Below are positions 1 to 6,325 of a DNA stretch of 6,910 nucleotides, piece after piece. The notes beneath the pieces are model-generated. The model searched no databases. It saw nothing but the letters and a program-made list of their open reading frames with translations, and was not told the DNA's origin. Each line of letters starts with the position of its first letter. Position 1 is the first letter of the stretch. The position numbers and the translations under genes are program-made. This DNA comes from Lachnospiraceae bacterium UBA6452 (GTDB lineage: Bacteria > Bacillota > Clostridia > Lachnospirales > Lachnospiraceae), in NCBI GenBank assembly GCA_002441865.1, contig DJNY01000084.1, forward strand, positions 15,231-22,140. Reading direction: 5' to 3'.

Positions 1-446
1 AGACGAAAGAGCAGGCAAGAGAAATGCTGCAGCAGACGATCACAGATGGCAGTGCGCTTGCAAAGCTGGCGGAATTCATTAAGGCACAGGGGGGAGATCC
101 GGCTTATATTTATGACCCGTCCCTGTTTCAGCTGGCAGCGATACAGGAAGAGATCTGTGCGGAGGAGACAGGATTTTTACAGAAGATCATATGTGATGAA
201 GTCGGGATCTGCTCCCTGATACTGGGTGGCGGAAGAGAAAAGAAGGAAGATACGATCGATCCGGCTGTCGGGCTTGTCCTGCATAAGAAGAAGGGGGATA
301 AGGTGCAGGCGGGAGAAAGCCTTGCTACGATCTATGCCAATGATCAGGATAAGCTATCGCAGGCAAAGGAGCGGTTTTTACGTGCTATCACGATCGGTGC
401 AGAAAAACCGGCGGAAAGCAAGCTGATCAAACAGGTGATCTCATAA
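1..446 (+). CDS. pdp: Pyrimidine-nucleoside phosphorylase, C-terminal part (5' end outside window)
   Basis: The reading frame is open from base 3 and ends at TAA 444-446; the gene began upstream, so the ATG at 24 is internal and not a start. The enzyme cleaves uridine, thymidine and deoxyuridine with phosphate to free base and (deoxy)ribose 1-phosphate in cytoplasmic pyrimidine salvage. The visible 147 residues cover the end of the helical/catalytic part (FIKAQGGD, a family landmark) and the C-terminal PYNP_C domain, with LGGGREKKEDTID, then GLVLHKKKGDKVQAGESL and ATIYAND. This strongly resembles the Bacillus Pdp tail (LGAGR..KED.ID.AVG.VLHKK.GD.V..GE.LATI). The family is about 430-440 residues, so roughly two thirds is missing. 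The last residues (PAESKLIKQVIS) extend slightly past the usual core. It could be called deoA-type thymidine phosphorylase, but Firmicute members are usually the broad-specificity Pdp. The call is near certain at family level. Confidence 0.93.
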   Translation, partial: TKEQAREMLQQTITDGSALAKLAEFIKAQGGDPAYIYDPSLFQLAAIQEEICAEETGFLQKIICDEVGICSLILGGGREKKEDTIDPAVGLVLHKKKGDKVQAGESLATIYANDQDKLSQAKERFLRAITIGAEKPAESKLIKQVIS

Positions 447-468
447 GGTTCTTTTTGCAGAAATACCG

Positions 469-476
469 CATATAAT
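469..476 (+). promoter_or_regulatory. Possible -10 element just upstream of yqfC
   Basis: CATATAAT contains a perfect TATAAT (471-476) and also matches seven of eight positions of the Bacillus sigma-E -10 consensus CATACAnT. Its position predicts a transcript start at about base 482, which is the yqfC ATG itself. No good -35 is present for either sigma factor: bases 448-454 (GTTCTTT) match TTGACA poorly and there is no ATA at the usual sigma-E spacing. Sigma-E control is known for yqfC and yqfD in B. subtilis, which makes the match suggestive but not proven. Confidence 0.3.
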
Positions 477-481
477 GCAGT

Positions 482-763
482 ATGAAAAGATCAAAATTAC
501 TTATGCAGACAAAAGAACAGATTTCCGATACGCTGCGCCTGCCAAAGGATCTGGCAAAGGGAGAGGCGCTTGTCAGTATCACAGGACAGGAAGAGGCATT
601 TATAGAAAATTATAAAGGAATCCTGGAATGTACAGAGTGCTCCGTGGTCATTGCCACAGGCAGATGCAGGATCCAGTTTATGGGGAAACATCTGCGGGTG
701 GAATACTATACGAATGAGGAAATGAAAATAGAAGGTATGATACAAAAAATCCTGTTTTTATAG
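482..763 (+). CDS. yqfC: Sporulation protein YqfC (YabP/YqfC family)
   Basis: This 93-residue protein has the same length as B. subtilis YqfC. The family pattern is clear: a basic N-terminus, LRLPKDL near 18-24, a beta-rich core with AFIENYKGILE at 39-49, GRCRIQFMGKHLRVEYY at 60-76, and the closing EMKIEGMIQKILF at 80-92. These small beta proteins include YabP and YqfC; YqfC is produced in the mother cell under sigma-E in B. subtilis, and its biochemical role is not established. ATG 482 is the only ATG between the upstream in-frame stop (473-475) and M8 at 503. No Shine-Dalgarno precedes either codon, so the start is chosen by length and family fit. The stop lies 10 bases before yqfD, the usual partner. 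Family call strong; exact start moderately sure. Confidence 0.88.
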   Translation: MKRSKLLMQTKEQISDTLRLPKDLAKGEALVSITGQEEAFIENYKGILECTECSVVIATGRCRIQFMGKHLRVEYYTNEEMKIEGMIQKILFL

Positions 764-773
764 AGAGGTCAGT

Positions 774-1958
774 ATGCTGAATATCATTCGTTTTCTGCGC
801 GGCTTTGTGCGGATCCGCGTGACAGGCTTTGCCCCGGAACGGTTTCTCAACCTGTGTAGTGTACATGATATCGAGCTTTGGGATATCTCGGTATCGGAAA
901 ACAGATATGAGATGAATCTGTATGTTTCGGATTATTTCAAATTAAAACCCATTGTACATAAAACGAGAACAAAGGTGGTCCTGCTTTCCAAAAGCGGACT
1001 GCCTTTTTTTGTCCGCAGATGGAAAAAACGACGGATCTTTCTTTTGGGATGTCTGTGCTGCCTGCTCAGCCTGTATCTTGTTTCGCAGTTTTTGTGGGAT
1101 ATCGAACTGACAGGCGGAAACAGGCTGACAAAAGAAATGCTTTTGCAGTTCCTGCAGGAGGAGAATGTGTATTATGGCACCTATACGAGGCAGGTGGATA
1201 TCGATGCGGTTGAGAAAAAACTGCGCGATACGTATCCGTTCCTGACATGGGTATCTCTGCGGATCCAGGGAACGCGGCTGTATGTCAGCGTCAAGGAAAA
1301 TGACCAGCTTCTGCCGCAGAAGGAACCGGAACAGAAACCGTGTGATCTGGTCGCAACAATGGACGGGGAGGTGGAGTCGATCGTGACAAGGGCAGGGATT
1401 CCGCTTGTCAGGGCAGGGGATACGGTCAAAAAAGGAGACTGTCTGGTACAGGGAGAAATACCGGTATATAATGATGATGAAACAGTAAAAGAAACCATGT
1501 ATGTCCATGCAGATGCGGATATCTGTATCAGAGCCACCCTTCCCTACAAAAGAACACTTCCCTTTGCGTACGAAAAGAAAGTCTATACGGGGGAACAGAA
1601 GAAGGTGTGGTATGCGAGGATCTATACAAAGAGTTTTTCCCTCGGTATGCTTCCCTCCTATGAAAAATATGATATTGTGACGGATCTGAACCAGGCGGGG
1701 ATCGGTGATTTTTATCTGCCGCTGTATTACGGTACGATCACCTGTAATGCCTATACGCTGGAAACATTATCTTATGACGAAACAACGGCAAAGGCACTTT
1801 TGCAGCTGCAATTTGAAAAATTTTGCGAAACTTTACAACAAAAAGGTATTCAAATCGTGGAAAATGATGTTAGAATAATAAAGTATCAAAAAGGTATGAA
1901 AGCGGATGGCAGTATCTGGATCCGCATCATGGACGGAGAGGAAAGAAAAATTGAGTGA
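774..1958 (+). CDS. yqfD: Sporulation protein YqfD (bitopic membrane protein)
   Basis: A 394-residue protein, close to B. subtilis YqfD in length. ATG 774 follows AGAGG (764-768) with five bases between. The N-terminus carries the family opening FLRGFVRIRVTG (8-18), a small cytoplasmic alpha/beta part, then a basic stretch RRWKKRR (81-87) and one membrane segment at about 88-107 that contains three cysteines (GCLCC). The positive-inside rule puts the C-terminal 290 residues outside the mother cell membrane. That part begins with a POTRA/FtsQ-like stretch (about 109-175, IELTGGNRLTKEML then YPFLTWVSLRIQGTRLYVSVKE) and continues with a hybrid-motif-like beta region near 195-230 (ATMDGEVESI, AGDTVKKGDCLVQGE). 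YqfD is a sigma-E dependent sporulation protein in B. subtilis; a scaffold or assembly role at the forespore membrane is inference from the fold. It lies just after yqfC, as is standard, and its end overlaps phoH. Confidence 0.92.
   Translation: MLNIIRFLRGFVRIRVTGFAPERFLNLCSVHDIELWDISVSENRYEMNLYVSDYFKLKPIVHKTRTKVVLLSKSGLPFFVRRWKKRRIFLLGCLCCLLSLYLVSQFLWDIELTGGNRLTKEMLLQFLQEENVYYGTYTRQVDIDAVEKKLRDTYPFLTWVSLRIQGTRLYVSVKENDQLLPQKEPEQKPCDLVATMDGEVESIVTRAGIPLVRAGDTVKKGDCLVQGEIPVYNDDETVKETMYVHADADICIRATLPYKRTLPFAYEKKVYTGEQKKVWYARIYTKSFSLGMLPSYEKYDIVTDLNQAGIGDFYLPLYYGTITCNAYTLETLSYDETTAKALLQLQFEKFCETLQQKGIQIVENDVRIIKYQKGMKADGSIWIRIMDGEERKIE
1935..1941 (+). promoter_or_regulatory. Ribosome binding site that fixes the phoH TTG start
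   Basis: GGAGAGG inside the end of yqfD lies nine bases before TTG 1951. The alternative in-frame ATG at 1906 has no comparable site and would add 15 residues (AVSGSAS...) that do not look like the family N-terminus and would overlap yqfD by 53 bases. The next ATG (1984) would remove the conserved first strand. This supports TTG 1951. Confidence 0.6.
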
Positions 1959-2970
1959 TTTCAGCATACAGCTTGATCTGGATATGGACAGTCTGCAGAG
2001 CATTTTCGGACAGCACGACAGCTATATTGCAAAGATCGAAAAGCAGCTTCATGTTACGGTGATCAACAGGGACGGCAGTGCAAAGATCATCGGAGAAGAA
2101 AGAAATGTGCAGCGTGCAGCAGAGCTGATAGAAGAACTGGCACAGTCGATCCGCAGGGGAACGGATCTGGAGGAGCAGCGGGTGGATTATGTCCTGCAGC
2201 TTGCACAGGAGGAAGAACCTGTGTCCCTGCAGGATATGGACAGCATGTGTATCTGCCATACGGTGGCAGGCAAGCCTGTAAAGCCGAAAACGATCGGTCA
2301 GCAGCAGTATGTGCAGGCAATGAAGGATCATATGATCGTGTTCGGACTCGGTCCTGCAGGAACGGGAAAGACATATCTTGCCATGGCAATGGCGATCACA
2401 GCTTTTAAAAATAATGAAGTAGAGAGGATCATCCTGACAAGACCTGCTATTGAAGCGGGTGAAAAGCTCGGTTTCTTACCGGGCGATCTGCAGAGCAAGG
2501 TAGACCCTTATTTAAGACCGCTTTATGATGCCCTGTATCAGATCATGGGCGCAGAGAGCTTTCAGAAAAATATGGAAAAAGGTGCCATTGAGGTAGCACC
2601 GCTTGCCTATATGCGCGGACGTACGCTGGATAATGCCTATGTGATCCTGGATGAGGCGCAGAATACAACGGAAGCGCAGATGAAAATGTTCCTGACGAGA
2701 ATCGGCTTCGGTTCCCGAGTCGTTGTGACAGGCGATCTTTCCCAGAAGGATCTGGCAGCTACGACAAGGAGTGGTCTGGAGGTTGCGGTACGTGTCTTAT
2801 CGAAGGTAGAAGACATTGCATTCTGCAATCTGACCAGTAAGGATGTTGTAAGACATCCGCTTGTACAAAAAATTGTAAAGGCTTATGAGGACTATGAAAA
2901 AAAAGCAACCAAAACAGCCGGAAAGAAGTACCGTGAAAAAGGAAAATCTGACAGAAACGCTAAACGTTAA
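1951..2970 (+). CDS. phoH: PhoH family P-loop ATPase (PhoH/YbeZ)
   Basis: Starting from TTG 1951 the protein has 339 residues; typical members have about 320-350. The N-terminal 70 residues form a small alpha/beta unit resembling a KH fold (VTVINRDGSAKIIGEERNVQRAAELI). The ATPase core follows, with TIGQQQYV (114-121), Walker A GPAGTGKT (134-141), TRPAIEAGEKLGFLPGDL (163-180, a PhoH hallmark), the KVDPYLRPLYDAL segment, MRGRTL (221-226), Walker B VILDEAQN (231-238) and sensor-like VVVTGDLSQ (257-265). PhoH proteins are cytoplasmic and linked to RNA metabolism; neighbouring ybeY supports this. The B. subtilis gene has the same neighbours. After the conserved RHPLVQKIVKAYE the protein carries a lysine-rich tail of about 25 residues that is encoded in the overlap with the next gene. 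Start overlaps the yqfD stop by eight bases, suggesting translational coupling. Function call strong; the tail is unusual and the start is inferred. Confidence 0.93.
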   Translation: MSDFSIQLDLDMDSLQSIFGQHDSYIAKIEKQLHVTVINRDGSAKIIGEERNVQRAAELIEELAQSIRRGTDLEEQRVDYVLQLAQEEEPVSLQDMDSMCICHTVAGKPVKPKTIGQQQYVQAMKDHMIVFGLGPAGTGKTYLAMAMAITAFKNNEVERIILTRPAIEAGEKLGFLPGDLQSKVDPYLRPLYDALYQIMGAESFQKNMEKGAIEVAPLAYMRGRTLDNAYVILDEAQNTTEAQMKMFLTRIGFGSRVVVTGDLSQKDLAATTRSGLEVAVRVLSKVEDIAFCNLTSKDVVRHPLVQKIVKAYEDYEKKATKTAGKKYREKGKSDRNAKR

Positions 2971-4138
2971 AACGATTCTGCTTTCTCTGCTCATGCTGAT
3001 CCTTCCACCGGGAGAACTTTTCCTGTTTTATTTTATGAAGGATACGGATACAGGCAGCTTCCTGACAGGGTTTATCACACTGGGAATGCTTCTGCTTGTA
3101 TTTGTTTTTGTATTTCTGACGGGGTTATATCAGAAAACATTTTTATATAATAACGGCGCATATCCGGAAAGACTGCTGGGTATATATGTGCTGGGACTTC
3201 TGCTGGTGGCAGCCAATTACTTCCTGCCCTGCCAGCTCTGGCTGTTTCTGCCGCTTGCCGTGATGCTCATGCTGGCATCCGGTTCACAGGTTGGCATAGG
3301 CGCTTACCTGATCCTTCTTTATCTGCAGGTGCTGATCAGTCAGCCGGACCCGATTGTATTTGTCTGTTTTGCACTGATCGGTATGATGGGCATGGTTTTA
3401 TTCAGTCATCTGGATACAACCTTTTTATTTGGCGTTCCATTGTTTACAGCACTTCTGTTTACCTGTCTGGCACTTTTGTGCATGGACTTTGCACAGCAGG
3501 GTGTAATCACATTTGAGAATGTTCTGTTTGCGGCGATCAATCTGTTCTGCAGTTTTATTATCCTGACGCTGGCACTGAAATATTTAAGTCTGCGTATTCT
3601 GCACAAAAACAGGGACAAGTATCAGGAAATGAACGATCCGGAATATGTGCTTTTGACAGATCTGAAGCAGTATTCCAGAAAAGCGTATTACCATGCGGTG
3701 CATACAGCCTATTTCTGTGAAAAGATCGCCAGAAAGATAGGAGCGGACGAAATGCTTGCAAAAGCTGGCGGTTATTATCATAAGATCGGACGGATGCGAG
3801 GAGAAGGCAATCTGAAAAATGCACTGGCGATCGCAAAGGAATACCATTTTCCGCCGGAGCTTGTGCAGCTTTTGAAAGAGTATGGCGGAAAAAACACCCC
3901 ACTTGTCTCCAAAGAAGCCGCTATTGTTCTTCTGTCAGATGCGATGGTATCGTCCGTTATGTTCTTATTTGAAAAGAATCCACGTGCAGAGCTGAATTAT
4001 GAGCAGATCGCAGGTGTGGTTTTCAAAAAGCAGATAGAGAGCGGGATTCTGGATCACTGCAGTCTGACGATCAGTCAGCTGAATGAGATACATAAGATAT
4101 TTGTGGAGGAAACCTTATACTATGACTTTTTGCGTTGA
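2894..4138 (+). CDS. Truncated 7TM-HD (YqfF/PgpH-like) membrane protein with degenerate HD domain
   Basis: The gene occupies the yqfF/pgpH slot between phoH and ybeY. From ATG 2894 it encodes 414 residues, against about 700 for PgpH-type cyclic-di-AMP phosphodiesterases. After a basic tail there are seven or eight membrane segments (about 26-49, 56-77, 94-111, 112-128, 133-148, 153-170, 175-197, 209-229). The large extracellular domain expected after the first segment is absent; only about six residues link segments one and two. The cytoplasmic part aligns by eye with the HD domain: KAYYHAVHTAYFCEKIARKIGADEML and GGYYHKIGRM correspond to the family's TYHHS...IGA and YYHDIGKM. H267 is kept, but HD is H296-K297 (AAG 3782-3784), the stretch with NPHD and a further His is missing, the HH pair is Y330-G331, and D349 remains. 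Hydrolase activity is therefore unlikely; a binding, scaffold or regulatory role is inference. ATG 2885 and GTG 2933 are alternative starts; none has a strong ribosome binding site (GAGG 2887-2890 sits three bases before 2894). Confidence 0.82.
   Translation: MKKKQPKQPERSTVKKENLTETLNVKTILLSLLMLILPPGELFLFYFMKDTDTGSFLTGFITLGMLLLVFVFVFLTGLYQKTFLYNNGAYPERLLGIYVLGLLLVAANYFLPCQLWLFLPLAVMLMLASGSQVGIGAYLILLYLQVLISQPDPIVFVCFALIGMMGMVLFSHLDTTFLFGVPLFTALLFTCLALLCMDFAQQGVITFENVLFAAINLFCSFIILTLALKYLSLRILHKNRDKYQEMNDPEYVLLTDLKQYSRKAYYHAVHTAYFCEKIARKIGADEMLAKAGGYYHKIGRMRGEGNLKNALAIAKEYHFPPELVQLLKEYGGKNTPLVSKEAAIVLLSDAMVSSVMFLFEKNPRAELNYEQIAGVVFKKQIESGILDHCSLTISQLNEIHKIFVEETLYYDFLR
4105..4110 (+). promoter_or_regulatory. 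Ribosome binding site deciding the ybeY start
   Basis: GGAGGA within the end of the HD gene lies 11 bases before ATG 4122. The longer in-frame candidate ATG 4083 lacks such a site, lies before this motif, and would add 13 residues (MRYIRYLWRKPYT) that do not resemble the YbeY N-terminus. ATG 4122 gives the expected family length. Confidence 0.6.
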
Positions 4139-4619
4139 AAATGAAATAGAGGCGGAATTTCCGTTTGATACAGAGGCTGTGGCGGAGCAGGTGATCCGTA
4201 AAGTACTGGAGGCGGAAAAGTGCCCATATGAAGTGGAAGTGAACCTGCTGATCACGGATGCGGAAGGGATCCGGGACTATAACCGTGAGTACAGGGAGAT
4301 CGACAGAGAGACGGATGTCCTTTCTTTTCCGGGTGTGGATTATGAAAGACCGTCGGATTTCTCACTGGTACGGGAAGATGAGAGTGCATATCTGAACCCG
4401 GATACGGAGGAACTGGTGCTCGGGGATATTGTGATCTGCGCATCGCGTGTCTTTTCCCAGGCAGAAGAATATGGACATACACCGCTTCGGGAGTTCGCAT
4501 TTCTCGTCACGCACAGTATGCTGCATCTTCTTGGGTACGATCATATGGAGCCCGGGGAAGAAAAAGTAATGTTTGCCAGACAGGAAGAAATATTGAAAGA
4601 GCTTGGAATAACGAGATAA
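4122..4619 (+). CDS. ybeY: Endoribonuclease YbeY (rRNA maturation factor)
   Basis: A 165-residue cytoplasmic metal-dependent RNase of the UPF0054 family, near the usual 150-170. The signature is complete: HSMLHLLGYDH at 131-141 gives the three zinc-binding histidines H131, H135 and H141 in the HxxxHxxxxxH spacing. The upstream family blocks are also present: LLITDAEGIRDYNREYREID (42-61), TDVLSFP (64-70) and LVLGDIVIC (98-106). YbeY takes part in 16S rRNA 3' end maturation and ribosome quality control in bacteria where it has been studied. A region at about 71-95 (DYERPSDFSLVREDESAYLN) is a somewhat long, acidic insertion between DVLSFP and LGDI, common in Clostridia. The start overlaps the HD gene stop by 17 bases, and the stop lies 13 bases before the flippase gene, so it is likely coexpressed with phoH. 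Very secure call. Confidence 0.96.
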   Translation: MTFCVENEIEAEFPFDTEAVAEQVIRKVLEAEKCPYEVEVNLLITDAEGIRDYNREYREIDRETDVLSFPGVDYERPSDFSLVREDESAYLNPDTEELVLGDIVICASRVFSQAEEYGHTPLREFAFLVTHSMLHLLGYDHMEPGEEKVMFARQEEILKELGITR

Positions 4620-4632
4620 AAGAGGAACGATT

Positions 4633-6240
4633 ATGGACGGAAGAAAAAGACGTGCAAATTATATGAAACAGGGCGGTTTGAAAATGTATGCCCCCTGGGT
4701 GATCTGGCTGATCGCTTTTGTAAAAATGATCTATCTGTATGCACAGATCGGACAGAAGGGCATTACTTTTTACGCAGCGGCACTTTTCACAGTCCTGTCT
4801 GTATATACACTGACTGCAGCGGTCATTCCGGATGTGCTGGGCAGAATGGTCTATTTCCAGAAGAGCAGGGATTGCAGCAGAAATGCGCACAGACTGTATC
4901 ATACGGTCACGATCCTGACGCTGCTTGTCCTGCTGCTTTTCTGCATTCCGGGATTTTTGCTGGCAGAACCGCTTTCAAAGGTGCTGTTCGGAACAGTGCG
5001 ATATGCATTTCCGCTGCAGATCGGTCTGATCGCCGTATTTTTCCTGGCGCTGCAGCAGTGTATGAAAGGATATCTGGAAGGGAGCAGTATTCCGCTGCCG
5101 GGCAGTCTGTCAGGCATTGTGACGGCCCTGATCAGTCTGGTCACGACGATCTGCCTGAAAAATATATGCAGCGGCGCTGGAACAAAAGCCGCCGCAGTCT
5201 TCAGACAGGAAGATTATTATTATGCCTATGCTGCGGTCTGCGGAATCGGCGGACTGGCAGTTGGTGCATTTCTTGGATTTTTATTCCTGCTGTTTGTGAT
5301 GCTTCTGCTCCGCAGGACGATCCGTGCAGAACTGAAAGCAGATGAAACACGCAGTCCGGAGAGCAGAAAAAATCTGCTGACAGATTATATCCTGCTATAC
5401 CTGCCACAGATGTTTCATGAGCTTTTATTTTCCGCACTGGCATTTGGCTGTATGATATATGCATTCCACAAAGGGGATGTGACAATGCCGCTTGTACTTC
5501 TGGTGTTTATACTCTATATGCCGGTTGTTTTGTATGCGCAGCAGCTGTCAGGCTATCTGGCAAGACAACTGCGTGTGATCCTGAAAAAACAAGATTACCA
5601 GCATGCAAGGGAACGTATGGCAGTGATGGGGAAGATATTGTTTTATCTGGTCCTGCCTGTCTGTGCTTTTTTACTGGCGCAGGCAAATGTAGTAAGCGCT
5701 GCCTTTTTCGATGAAAATAAAGAACTGACACAGCTTGTGCGGACAGGCTGTATCATGGCAGTTTTTCTGGCACTTGCGATCTGCGCAGGAAAACTCCTTT
5801 CCGTCATGCAGCGCCAGCTGCTTTGTAACGGACTGACGGCTGTTGCACTGCTTGCAGGTTTTTGGTTCTTTACTTTATTATCCGGTTCCGGACAGCATGC
5901 GGGAAATGCATTTCTGCAGGCGGTTTTTCTGACATCGTTATGTCTGGCGCTGGCAGAATTTGTGATGGTGTGTAAAAGAGTACGGTTTCGGGCAGATCTT
6001 CTCCGGATGATCGTCTTTCCGCTTGTTTCCGCTGTGTTGACGGGAGCGGTCGCATTTCTGATGCAGCTGCTTTTGTTGAAGAGCCTGGGCGGTCTTATGA
6101 CATTACTGCTTTCTATGGTGATCTGCTATCTGCTGTATCAGGTGCTGATCATTTTCCTGGGCGTGTTCCAGAAGCATGAATGGCGGCAGATCCCGTTTGG
6201 CAGCCTGCCGGAGCTTCTGGCAGGAAAGCTGGGACGCTGA
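4633..6240 (+). CDS. MOP-superfamily flippase, SpoVB/MurJ-like (polysaccharide biosynthesis type)
   Basis: A 535-residue, very hydrophobic protein with about 14 predicted membrane segments (approximately 20-38, 46-66, 90-110, 125-143, 155-175, 197-226, 255-278, 284-303, 333-349, 368-386, 396-416, 424-446, 456-481, 486-510), the size and topology of the SpoVB/MurJ lipid flippases. ATG 4633 follows AGAGGA (4621-4626) with six bases between. Family-like stretches are the NAHRLYHTVTIL segment (84-95, compare kNAhri in SpoVB), QQCMKGYLEGSSIPLPGSLS (141-160, compare RGYFQG) and the C-terminal IPFGSLPELLAGKLG. Members move lipid-linked sugars such as lipid II or polysaccharide precursors across the membrane. 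The first segments are short of the usual glycine-rich start, so it is a divergent member. The sporulation neighbours suggest, but do not prove, a role in cortex or spore envelope synthesis. A MATE drug-transporter assignment is less likely because of the C-terminal pair of extra segments. Substrate unknown. Confidence 0.8.
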   Translation: MDGRKRRANYMKQGGLKMYAPWVIWLIAFVKMIYLYAQIGQKGITFYAAALFTVLSVYTLTAAVIPDVLGRMVYFQKSRDCSRNAHRLYHTVTILTLLVLLLFCIPGFLLAEPLSKVLFGTVRYAFPLQIGLIAVFFLALQQCMKGYLEGSSIPLPGSLSGIVTALISLVTTICLKNICSGAGTKAAAVFRQEDYYYAYAAVCGIGGLAVGAFLGFLFLLFVMLLLRRTIRAELKADETRSPESRKNLLTDYILLYLPQMFHELLFSALAFGCMIYAFHKGDVTMPLVLLVFILYMPVVLYAQQLSGYLARQLRVILKKQDYQHARERMAVMGKILFYLVLPVCAFLLAQANVVSAAFFDENKELTQLVRTGCIMAVFLALAICAGKLLSVMQRQLLCNGLTAVALLAGFWFFTLLSGSGQHAGNAFLQAVFLTSLCLALAEFVMVCKRVRFRADLLRMIVFPLVSAVLTGAVAFLMQLLLLKSLGGLMTLLLSMVICYLLYQVLIIFLGVFQKHEWRQIPFGSLPELLAGKLGR

Positions 6241-6267
6241 TACCTGACGTATAAGATGAAAAAACTG

Positions 6268-6325
6268 GGAAATACTGATAAAAAAGGAGAGTCTTATGAA
6301 ACTTTTTTATCGAATCAGTATTTTC
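6268..6325 (+). promoter_or_regulatory. Inverted repeat enclosing RBS and start codon of the BofC-like gene
   Basis: Bases 6268-6279 (GGAAATACTGAT) pair with 6314-6325 (ATCAGTATTTTC): 11 Watson-Crick pairs and one G-U. Inside it, AAAAAAG 6280-6286 pairs with CTTTTTT 6302-6308, with a five-base bulge (6309-6313) on the 3' side. The 15-base loop 6287-6301 holds ATG 6296-6298 and most of the GGAG site (6286-6289), whose first G closes the inner stem. The arms are A+T rich, so the fold may be of modest stability. It could moderate translation or, as DNA, act as an operator; either is inference. It is not a terminator, as it is G+C poor and spans a start codon. Confidence 0.5.

Noticed and set aside
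447..481. Possible terminator after pdp
   Set aside because: The T-rich stretch (449-456) has no G+C-rich stem before it; the only small palindrome (GCATATAATGC) overlaps the -10-like box and has a four-base stem.
809..818. Perfect 10-base palindrome GCGGATCCGC
   Set aside because: It falls inside the conserved yqfD coding stretch (FVRIRV) and is explained by codon choice; no second copy with the same context was seen nearby.
942..1508. 188-codon open frame on the - strand inside yqfD
   Set aside because: It lies wholly opposite a confidently identified gene, has no ribosome binding site or recognisable domain, and its composition (many Cys, His, Phe, Arg) is typical of an antisense shadow.
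1590..1735. Short tandem-like tyrosine-rich stretches in YqfD (YTGEQKKVWYARIYTKS)
   Set aside because: Not a repeat at DNA level; consistent with beta strands of the family's C-terminal region.
4872..5345. 157-codon + strand frame inside the flippase gene
   Set aside because: Alternate frame of a clear membrane-protein gene; composition rich in Arg, Ser, Cys and Ala without domain features.
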